A program made the position numbers and the translations under genes. Below are positions 48,401 through 60,400 of a DNA stretch of 64,000 nucleotides, in pieces. Each line of letters opens with the position of its first letter. Position 1 is the first letter of the stretch. The notes under the pieces were generated by a model. The model was not told the DNA's origin. It worked only from the letters and a program-made list of their open reading frames with translations, and made no database searches. The stretch comes from Branchiostoma belcheri (lineage: Eukaryota; Chordata; Leptocardii; Amphioxiformes; Branchiostomatidae), in contig NW_017803047.1 of NCBI RefSeq assembly GCF_001625305.1, forward strand, positions 532,097-596,096, given 5' to 3'.

Positions 48401-51400
48401 GTGCTTAGAAGCCTGCTTGTTGTTTTCATTGTAACTGTCTTCTGGGCTGTGAGCGTCAGGGCCAGAGTCTTGCCCATATATTGCATCAGACCACATGAAC
48501 ATAGAGGCGTGAGAGTTGATTGTCAATCCCGTGGCTTGGCCACATTCCCTGATGACATACCACTCAATACGTTACGTTTGGACCTGTCCAAGAACAAAAT
48601 CCGCAGTGTTAATCATTTTCCAAATCTGGCCATTTTGGATACCCTGGACCTCAGTAAGAATGTTATTGAAGCCTTGTCCTGGAAGTCTTTCTGTAACTTG
48701 CCAGGTTTGCGGTTCCTGTTTTTACAATCAAACAAGATAACGAATGTCAAGTTTGGTGTCTGTATCAGTCAGATCAAATCCCTACAAGTGATAAATCTGT
48801 CAGACAACAGGATTGCGTCCATCGCTGAAGTTGACCTTGGACTTCCCCACGTCGGAAAAGTTTTCATCCACGCTAACCCGTTCCGCTGCGACTGCAAATT
48901 GCACTGGCTAATCAAAAAGGTGACATGCTTACAAGCTCTTAGCCAAACAAATACGTGTATTTTTAACACCGTCAAAGAATGTCATGCCCCTTTCCTGTCA
49001 TGCCATCATTCACATAAACTGAACGATTTTTGCTGTGGTTCACCAGATCAGCTACAAGCACGTCCATTCTCAACAATTTCTATCTCTGGATTAGGCTGTG
49101 ACAATGGGTCAACAACAGAACCTATAGATGGGCATACAAGTAGCACTATAGTACACAATGGCATCCAGATGAGCGATTCACAGCCTACTATCACTTTAGA
49201 CAATGACCATGATACCATAGTGATCAAAAGCACCACTTCAGACAGCACTGATTCAGACAGCACTGATTCAGACAGCACTGATTCAGACAGCGCTGATTCA
49301 GACAGCACTGCCTCAGACAGCACTGCTTCAGACAGCACTGCTTCAGACAGCACTAATTCAGACAGCACTGGTTCAGACAGCACTAATTTAGACAGCACTG
49401 GTTCAGACAGCACTAATTCAGACAGCACTGATTCAGACAGCACTGATTCAGACAGCACTGATTCAGACAGCACTATGATAAAGAAGAGTGATGGACTGTT
49501 GACTGAAACTATTGATATTGTCATCACTGTACTAGGCTGCCTTGTAGGCTTTGCCTTCAGCACCTGTGTGATTGTAATGCTAAAAAAACGCCGACCATTG
49601 CAGTTGCAACACTTTCGCAACCAGAACAACAGGCTGGCAACAGCCGCTGTCCTGGCTCAGAACACTGTGCAGTTCCCAAATCCTCTTTACAGCAACATCA
49701 CCACCAATGAAATTGACCCACCAATGCAAGAATCTGTGTCACCTCAAGTGATTCAAACATCTCAAAATCTTGGAGATCAGGCCACTCAGGATGGGCCAAC
49801 TAATCACAACCTGCTGTCACAAGACTTAGTACCAAGTGACTCTCGTGATGAGAGTACATCCCATATTGATGACAATGATGCTGCAACAGATTCAGCAACT
49901 GACAAAGAAAATTTGCATACGTACAAAAATGACTCTCGTGCTGAGAGTACTTCCCATATTTATAACAATGATGCTGCAACAGATGCAGCAACTGACAATG
50001 AAAATACAGATACACTTGGTTGGGTTAAGGCAGCCTAGGTTGATATTCATGTACGAGTTTGGGCGTGTGTCTGCATGATGGCCACAGACATGTTTCGAAC
50101 CCGAATCATGTTCCACCATGTTCGATATGACGTAATTCGAATAGAACGCGTGTTCGAATTCGGGGTTACCGGCGGTCATTAGTATGTTTCCCCTGTAAAC
50201 CCGCATTGTTACGCATTTTATTCACGGAGTATGACTTAAACGGCTTTACGCGCAGCTAAAAACAGCATAGTAATTGATCTTTAGAGTAATCCATGTTTAC
50301 GTATTATTACTTTTTTATCAAATTTGTCCGAGGCTATTTTGCATATAAGTCGATACATGTATTTTTTAACTGTGGCGATTTTTTAACGAAAAATGACAGA
50401 AAAATAGCTGTTTCTGTCATTTTTGGCCCAAAAAAACAATGTAACTGTCAGTTAAAATAAAATAGCCTTGGACAAAAATAATAGATAGGGGGTTGGCTTT
50501 CTACTTGTAAAATATCATGATGAAAGGTGTTGTTACCGCTGGCGCATAAAGCCATGAAGTAAACAGCTTTTTTAAAATCGAAATGTTGATTTTTAACCAA
50601 AAAATCCAGAAGTAGTAAAACAAAATAATCTTTATTCAATGTGTTTCAAGTACTACTAGACGTTTAGTTGTGGTGCGACCAAGCTATCAAAAGTTACAGG
50701 CATATGTATGAAATACTACTCATAGTATGCCATAGGCTGCCTTAACCCAACCGAGCATACAAAAATGACCCTCATGTTGAGAGCACTTCTCCAATTTATG
50801 CTGATGAGGATAAAACAGATACAGTAGCTGACAATACATAAAATGTTACATAGAAAAAACAGAGTTTGTGAGAAAACAATGATAAAAGGGTATACAGAGG
50901 TGCCTTCCTCTTCTGACAAAATATCATTAGCAACAGTAATTCTAACCCTATTCTATTAATTTTAACTGAGGATAATTCATTTCCATGTGTTTTACAATTT
51001 TTTCAAAGCTTGTATTATATTCTAAGTCTCTTACAAACATAATGCACTTGAAGTTATTTGGTACCAAGACATGACTTGTACCAAGTGTAAATAGTCCATC
51101 ACTTAAGGACTTTGTAAATTGTAAATTGATGGGGTTAAGGAAGTACCTTTGTAGAGAAAAATGATTGTTGGCAACTAACATGTACATGATGAGGAAAACC
51201 AATGAAAAGGGTAGACTTCCTTAGTAATATTAGCAAAAATCAGTCAGTGTCATTGTAACAGAGAAAACTAAATGTCACTCTTGAACAATATAATCTGTAC
51301 AGGCACCTGTCCATGGTGCTGAACACACAATCTACACAAACCTAAAGGACACTGGTGCACAACACAATCTGTACAGGCACCTGTCCATGGTGCTGAACAC

Positions 51401-54400
51401 ACCATCTACACAAACCTAAAGGACACTAGTGCACAACACAATCTGTACATGCACCTATCCATGGTGCTGAACACACCATCTACACAAAACTAAAGGACAC
51501 TAGTGCACAACACAATCTGTACATGCACCTGTCCATGGTGCTGAACACACCATCTACACAAAGCTACAGGACACTAGTGCACAACACAATCTGTACATGC
51601 ACCTGTCCATGGTGCTGAACACACCATCTACACAAAGCTACAGGACACTAGTGCACAAACCTAACAGATACATGTACTTGTGCATAACACATTTGTACAG
51701 GCACCTGTGATGTTAGTTTAATGATGTGTCAAATTGAAGGTTGCTCTTGACTGGACAAGTGACACATTGACAAAAGATTGACGTCTTACTTTTTAATGTT
51801 TGTATAATACTCAAGTCCAAAACATTTTCTATCAACAAGTTTGAAATGATATGCCAATTGTTTATTTCAAAGATTGATGTTACTATGTGATTACTGTATT
51901 TGCAATTTGTAGTTTTAAAATTTCTGTATTTGTATAATTGTACTCTTGTTGTAGTAGCAATTTCTTTGTGTGCACTTTGATTGACAAGTGATCAATAAAG
52001 AATAGTGTCACGTCATACCTTGTTCATGACCTTGAAGGATGTCCTTGATGTAGTTAGTGCTTAGGGTCTCCCCATAAACATCCAGGTCAGGTATAGCAAC
52101 AGGGAAGGGGTGATCATAGTCAGGCTGCTCCTCCACAGTGCTGTCACCCCGGAAAAAGTTGTCTTTGGAGGCAAAGAAATTATTAAAGATGATGAGAGAG
52201 TTTTATAGCTGTAGTGAATGGACAGTATTCCCCAGTATATAGTTGGAGAGATGCTTAGCTTTAGCTACTGCAACAGCAACACAATTATTTAAAAGTTTAT
52301 TTACCATTAGCTCAAGATTCTTGAATAGACATTACCAGACAGTATAATCTGCATTTGCATTGTAGTCATGACTATTATGTGAGGTGACACATACTCATTC
52401 TTCTAATTCACTACTCAAACAAGCATGATTAAAGGCAAATCCTGAACAATTGACAGAATTTTGCCACTAATGTCATGCCAGACAAACATTTTGCCCAATC
52501 TGTCATATTTACCAATAGCTGGTGCAAAAAGATATGTAAAGAGATGTCATTAACTTTAAAGGCTTTAAGTTTATACACCTATAACAGCAGAATTGCCGCT
52601 CAAAATACAGTAAATAGAATTTCAGAGGTTCAAGATTTTAAATTTTTCAAAGGAGCGCATGATGTTACTTCCAACAAAATTCAAATGACAGAAAAAAACA
52701 GACTAACTACAACGCAGATGTACATGAAGTACTTACAATATCCCCCTTCTCTGAGAGCGGCGTGTGTGTTGTAGTACCTCCCCATCGCCATGTAGACATA
52801 CCCGGGATCCACCTTCGTCATCTTCATGTACAAGTCCTTGTCCATGTCCACGTACCCATCCCCCATCTCCTCCTCCAGAATGGCACCAAGTTCCTGAAAG
52901 GGAAGGAAGAACACAGCAACTTTTTTAATAGCTGGACTATAGTGCTGTGTACGGGTTCACTGGACCAGTTCCGGACTTATAAAAATGTTTTATTTAGGTT
53001 CAGGTAAAAAAAAAAATTAATTGCAAGCACCGGTTCCAGACTTATTACAAAAAAAAAGACCATGTCACAAACCCCTTTTTGTTCCAAACCACCTTAAACC
53101 ATCCATAGATTGGAAAATCTGAGCTGCAAAATGAAGAAAACATTGCCTCCAGGCATTGTCAAGTGTCAGCCACCATGTTATGTGGCCACATTTTTGCCCA
53201 GACAACATTGCAAGCTTGCCAACATGCAATTTTGTATATGAGTTTAGGCCCGGACTTAAGTCCGGAACTAAACCTAAACCTCTGAACTTGAATCCGGACC
53301 TGAACCTAAATGTGGGTTTAGCACTAAGCTGGACTGTGTTCTAACAAAACATAAAAAAAAAAACATGACAAATATTTTATCATCATTCTACTGTGTATGC
53401 TATTCAAAAATACACAACAAGGAGGTATAGCAAGTGTTTAAAAGTACATCTATTAGACTTAAGGAAAACTAAATCAACAGTCAATTGTCACGAAATGAAA
53501 TCTGTACTTTTTAAGTTGGAGAGATAAATGTAGAACAGGTTAACTTACTGTAAATTCACAAAAATATGATAACATGGAGTGTTTTCAAGTTCATAGTTGA
53601 AACAACTAGGAGTACTAACACAACTTCACTTCGTTATGAGTTTACAAAAAAAAGTCACTTCAAAATAAAGATAAACTTCAAAATTTACTGTACTTTTTGA
53701 CAACAAAAATGTATCTGATAACAATGTTTGCTCACAATTCTGTCCTCGATGTATTTCTTGAGGTCCATGTGCCCGTATTTCTCGGCCATGTTGTGTGGAA
53801 AGTCGTTGTCACAGTTGGCGATACTGCAGGCGTTGAGTGCCCCAGGACAGTGCAGCAGGGAGGCACACATGTCCTTCAGACCATACTTTGCAACAAAGTG
53901 CATGAGGGTGGGCAACTCTTCTGGGTGATATGCTGTAAGAAATGAAAAACTAGAGGTCAAAAATCTCATACCTTTGTTATTTCATAACATACCTGACAGA
54001 TATATCTTGTTGTCTGACAATTGGCAACTAAGGTCACGCCGATTTAATTTTATGAATGACATCCTTTGAAGACCCCCAAACTAGTGCGCACGGGTGAATA
54101 AAAAGAAAATTCCGGCCAAAAACAAAAATGCTACTAAACCACAGGAATACAAAGCTGGTATTAGGAATTTGTGGCAGTACATAGTGACGTATACGACAAG
54201 CCGGCACATGCTGGCTTTTTGCAGAATTTCTGAATCGGCACAGTGCGTATGTACTGAGTTCTTGAGTCATGGAGCTTCGGTAGCCTGGGCGCCGTCCTCC
54301 AGAGTTACCACCGGCTCTGCATTGTCACCAACTACCATTGACTACCCAGGCTTATAGCCAGATCAGAGCCTCGGTGGACATGATTTTTTATTTTTTTTTG

Positions 54401-57400
54401 AGAACAGGCAAAAATCAATGCGCGCGAGGATGTCATCCATAGAATTAAGATGGTCTGGCCTAACAAAGCAAAAAAAGTGACAGCAATCGAATCATGAAAA
54501 CTATCATGTGATTTTAATCACTAATGAAGAGATGGCAACATCCTTAATGTATATAGTATGCTGTAACCACCTGTTGCATATTTATACAAATAAACAATAA
54601 GCTATTTTAAATCAAATCAGATCATGCACAGAATTTCCTAGAAATACTACCTTTGGCAGTAAATAAGGCCACACCAATTTAATTTGTTGGTTCTAGGATT
54701 TTTCAGAAAAAATATGAAGTGACAGGGCGAAAAAAAAAAAAACAGGTCTAGGCATCCTATTATAGCCCCACATGCTACAATATGAGCCATGAAGTCAACA
54801 AAAAAGGCTGGGTTAAAATTTAAAGTATAAATTTTGAACTTTTAATCAAACCACTGCATTGATAGATGGAAAAAACTGTAACAACTAGGAAGAAAAGGAA
54901 TTTCCTCAACTGTTGGGGGCAAAATATGAGCATTTTTGAGTTGATTCAGAACCAGAATCTTTTTTTTTTTTTGCAAATCAGAAAAAAAATGAAGAGGCGA
55001 ATCCGAGAACCAACAAATTAAATTGGTGTGGCCTAAGTGGATTTTGATAATTTATATAAATAATAAAAATGCTATGATTTTGTGAAAGAAGTACATTTTT
55101 GTTTAACAACGTTTAGTATTTCTGCAAGTACAACAAACTGCAACCAGCCACTCACAAAACATGATTTGTTTTCGTGCATTTTTCGACTGAAATTCTTTCA
55201 CTTCCTTCTTACCATATTCTTCCTCACTCTCTTGGTCGATGCCAAACACCCCAAGACCGTTGGGTGGCATGTGTTTCTTGAAGGTTTTCCTCAGTATCTT
55301 GTCCAGTGTCTTCAGGTCTGAAGGCTCTGTGCCCAGGGACTGACACATAAACTCAATCGGCTTGCTGACGTCGGAGAGTAACTCTTCCAAGCGACGCATC
55401 TTACTGAGAAACACCATGGTGGCGTTTCCAAGTGACTTGCCGTCACACTTCACAGTTGCTTGTGTTGTCTCTGGAGGGTGGTCTGGGAAGAAGGGAACAG
55501 AAGCTCTGAGAAATGCCAAAGTAAAATAGAGCACACCTGGTGACAGAAACCTTGATCTAAGGCCACATCAATTTAATTTCTTGGTTAAAGGATTTGCCTA
55601 GAAAAATAATGGAGCGGGCGGGTGAATAAAAACAGGCCTAGGCATCCTATTATGGCCCAAAATGGTACAATAGGAGCCATGAAGTCAACACACCAGGCTG
55701 GTTCAAAATTTAAACAAGGAATTTTGAACTTTTAATGATACCATTGCATTGAAAGATGGAATAACTGTAACAACTATAGGAAGAAAAAGACTGTTTTCAA
55801 CTGTTCAGGGCAAAATATGAGCATTTTGCAGTAACTGTTGATTCCTTTTTTTTTTGCAAATCAGAAAAAAAGAAGTAGGCGAATCCGTTAACCTAGAAAT
55901 TAAATTGGTGTGGCCTAACCTTGAACTTCAGTCAGTCTCATCCTTTTTGTTAATTTAAGGTGCCTCTATAGCCTTAAGGCAAACTCAAAACCGCCAAAGT
56001 GGCAATGTGTGCCTCTCTTGTTTGAAGCTCTGAAAAGTGCCAATATGAAAGTAAAATAGAGTGGACCTGGAGAGAGAAACCTTGATCTATCCTTCAACTT
56101 TCTTTCAGTCTCATCTTTCTTGTTAATTTGAGAAGCCTGTACTCTAGCCCCATGGGCCAATTTAAAACTGCCAAAAAGGCAATTTATACATGTATGATGT
56201 TCCTCTCTTGTTTGTAGCTCGCAGAAGTGCCAAGTAAAATAGAGTGCAACTGATGAGAGGAACTTTGATCTGACCTTAAACTTTGAATTCTGTCAGTCTC
56301 ATATTTTTTGCTTGAGGTGCCTGTATAGCCCCAGGGCCAATTTAAAACCACCAAAGTGGCAAAATTTCGCTCTCTTGTTGTAGCTCAGAAAATAGTATAG
56401 AGAGCACATGGAGAGAGGAACCTTGATATGACCTTAAAAATTGTGTCAGTCTCATAGTTCTGTTTTTGTTTCCAGTGCTTGTAGCCCAGGGGGCCTATTT
56501 AAAACTGCACACTTGGCAATATGTGCTCCTCTTGTTTGAAGCTTTGAGAAGTAAATTAAAGTAGAATTGAGCATTCGAACAACTCAATCATTCAAACATT
56601 CAAACAACTTTTAAAATTAAAATTCAAAACTAACCAGCCAACCAGGACTAAAAAAGAAGAAAGGGGTGAAATAATTATGTTGAAATGTAGGGTCATTTAG
56701 TGAACAATTTTAGGCCACACCAATTTAATTTGTTGTTTCTCAGATTTTATCAGAAAAAATATGAAGCGACAGGGCGAAATAAAAACAAAAACAGGCCAAG
56801 GTGCCACATGATAGCCATAAAATCTAATGCTATAATATGAGCCATGAAGTAAACATACCAGGCTGGTTCATAATAATACCATATTTTGAAATTTTAATGA
56901 AACAAAGTTGCATTGTTACATTGAAAAACTTTAAGAACTAGGAAGAAAAGGCCTTTCTTCAACCACTGGGGCCAAAATATGTCTTTCAATGAGCATTTTG
57001 GAGTTGATTCAGAACCTAAAATCTTTTTTTTTTGCAAATCAGAAAAAAAATGGACAGGCAAATCTGAGAAACAACAAGTTAAATTGCTGTGGCCTTACTA
57101 AAAAATACATAAATTAGGAGTACAATTTTTCTGATAGATATACTTTACCTGGTGCACTGAGGACCAGTGTGTATGGGTTCTCCTTGGTAGCTGTCACAAC
57201 TGATGTCTGTTTGGTGCCTTGGAATTCTACTGTGTAGCTGCCACCTTCAGGAAGCGTGTTCTTAAAGATGAGCACCACTCTCTCACCAGACTGCCAAGAA
57301 TGGGAAAATGACAAAAACGTTAAAAAAAGAGAAACTTTGGTCTTTGTAATAGCATCACATTTCTCTGTCACATTGTTTCTAAGCTTAGGCCACACCAATT

Positions 57401-60400
57401 TACAATTTGTTGGTTCTCAGATTTGCCTCTTCACTTTTTTCTGATTTGCACAAAAAAAATTCTGATTCTGAATCAACTAAAAAATGTTCATATTTTGCCC
57501 CCAACAGTTGAGGAAAGTCCTTAAATTTCTTTCTAGTTGTTACAGTTTTTCCATCTATCAATGCAGTGGTTTGATTAAAAGTTCATGATTCATTGACTTA
57601 AATTTTAATCCAGCCTTTTGTGTTGACTTCATGGCTCCTATCAAAGCATTTGGGGCTATAATAGGATGCCTAGACCTGTTTTTATCTTTATTTTTTTTTG
57701 TCCTGTCACTTCATATTTCTTCTAAAAAAATCTGTTAACCAACAAATCAAATTGGTGTGGCCTTAGACTCAGATTCAAGTACTGATAAACTACCATAGCT
57801 GACAATTCTGAAAGAATTTCTTTTTGATGTAGTGAACTTTGAATTTGTCTGAATCATGAAGGCAAGACAATTTGTTTTGCATTAGAACAGATAATTACTC
57901 ACAGTGAACATTTCAGTTGCTACTTCTAGGTGGTCTTTTGCAACAATCTTAGGAAAAAAACATTTAATTCAATTCAATGATCTTTAACCCGTAAAGTAAA
58001 CTTGAACCGAATTGCTATTAGTTTACTTATGGACTGCTCAATTGGTAGAGTGCTAGCTTTGTAACCGGGAGGTCGTGAGTTCAAACCCCGGCCGGGTCAT
58101 ACCAAAGACTTTAAAAATGGTACACACTTCTTTCTCTGCTTAGCACTCAGCACATATGAGAAAGAGTGTGGGAAGGTCAAAAACACAGCCAGTGGACCAG
58201 CCCCCTGCTGTAGTGCATTGCACAATTGTGTGTCGCCCAAGGGCTACAGATTCTGAAATGGATATGGGCACCACCCCTATGCTCTGCAATAGAGTGGAAC
58301 GGGACCTTGATCCTTGAAATTGTTGAAAATGTATTGTATGTATTGTATTCATAGACAATTTTCAGGTATCCTAATTACAATAATTCTGAATAGAATTCTG
58401 CTAAATTTGAAAAGTTCTCTACCTACCCCAGATGTGACTGTGTACGGTTGCACAAGTTGAAGTTCCTTGCTCATGATGGCCCGATCTGGCCGAGATTTTT
58501 GCTGCGTAGGTTTGGGTGGTCGGTGGGGAGGGCCACTACTGTCATCTGTACCAGAGTCCTCCAGTGTAGGAAGTACCATGTAGGTGTCTGGCAGAGAAAT
58601 GTAGTGTGAGCTGTCACATGTTGTCATTCAGATTCATTGCAAAAGTTTTTTTTTACTTTCACAATCACTTGTTTATGATAACAAGATCATTATGAAGCAA
58701 GTTTAAACTGCAATTTCCAACACAACAAATTGGACACACACAAATTTTTGACAGTACAACAGCCTTTGTCAAGGAATGAGCAATCCACCGCTTCCGTGAC
58801 GTCACGCAGATAACACACGTGACTCCGTGAGCAGTGGATCATAGGTTGCAGAAAGTCTGTGGCGCCCCCCGTCTCTGTTCAGGGATGGTTGTAATGCCCT
58901 GATGTAGACGGAGTAACGTGTGTTATCTGCGTGACGTCACGGAAGCGGTGGATTGTTCATTCCTTGACAAGGACTGGAGTTGTACATTCAGTCGAAAATT
59001 TGGGTGAGTCCAATTAGTTGTGTTGGAAACTGCAGTTTAAACTTGCTTTACAACGATTTCTACCAACACAGATGAACTTTCAAGATAATAACAAGATCTG
59101 ACAATTCAAAGGCTGTCAGTCATCTTTGGAACAACAAACCTCATTTTCCCCACCGAAAAAATATGGAATTGTTGCACCGGTATTTGTTTTGACTTTCTTT
59201 TGTATTAACAATTAACAGTGAACCATTCTTTGAGTTATGGTGTACACATCAAAAGCTGAATTCTAATAGTAATCATTAGAATATGTACTGGCAAACTGAG
59301 TAAAATTCAACATACCTTGAAATTTCCCAACTGCCTGAGGCTTTGCTTCCATGTCTTCATAAACGTCTTGTCCTGTACAGTCAGATGATACATATCATAA
59401 TTATTATTATAATTAAGTAATGTATTATCTACTGCTTACTACTACTACATGTAGCTCATATAGTTGAATATCTAAAATCCCATTGTAGACAGAGGTTGAG
59501 CTGGTAAAAGGTGTATGATGAAAATTGTCACTGGTTTGCTTTTAATTAATCATATTTCCCCAAGTGCATGAAAATGGGATATTAGTAGTGTTAACTTGAT
59601 GTTGATTTTCTGCAATAAAGGTACTGAAATAGAGTTTGTTGCTTAAGAATTAGTAATTGATTATTCAAATTACAAATGTATCCATATGTCCTCTACCATA
59701 TCTGTCTTCTGACTCTGCCATGTTTAGGTATAAACTTTCTTCTGCATCTGTAAGAAAAAGACTTTGTTATGTGGATCATTTTTTACTATGGCCTGTATCT
59801 CTGATGTACTGTAATTTTACTCTCCAAGCAGAGGTTGGTGGGGAAGATTTTTAAATATAATATGGCCTTTTTTTCTGTCGCTACCTCCACCAAAAGAAAA
59901 AAGCACGGCATGTTATAATTAGAAAAGTCAAAATCTTCCCCACCAACATCTGCTTGGAGAGTACTGTAATTCGGAATGAAAGCCATGTCAATACGAGGGT
60001 TGAAATTATACTAATTATGAACAGTAAAAAAATTCACAATAAGGATTGCCATGATTATGATATTAGTACACAACCTGGTATGTGCTTTCTGATGATTTGA
60101 AAAGTAAAGTTATTAGGTGAAATTGTATTAGGTAGTAAAGGTCTACTAGAATTAAGGAGTAAAATTGTAATTTGACAGTGAGTATATTGTGACAAAAGTT
60201 TGTGCACATGCATCATATTAATCATCATCTTCATCTTCTGTGTTCTGAAGCTGAAATGAGGAGAATATTCTGCTGAAGTAACATTTTAATAATTAGTAAG
60301 AAGAGTGTGAGATGTGATTGGTTAGCATCATGCAAAGGTTTTGAATACTGTATTAAATGTTTGTAGTTCTGAGTCCTACCATCTGCTCCTGTAGATCCAG

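Noticed and set aside
49048..49629. 193-aa minus-strand frame rich in SESVLSE
   Set aside because: It is the antisense of the Ser-Asp repeat of LRR receptor 2; no splice or start context supports it.
50015..50755. Transposase gene inside the element in the LRR receptor 2 tail
   Set aside because: No frame of useful length is present; the element is non-autonomous.
60200..60250. Extra YxxM-type exon near 60231 on the minus strand
   Set aside because: An acceptor-like CAG is present but every phase-1 reading hits a stop within a few codons and there is no YxxM.
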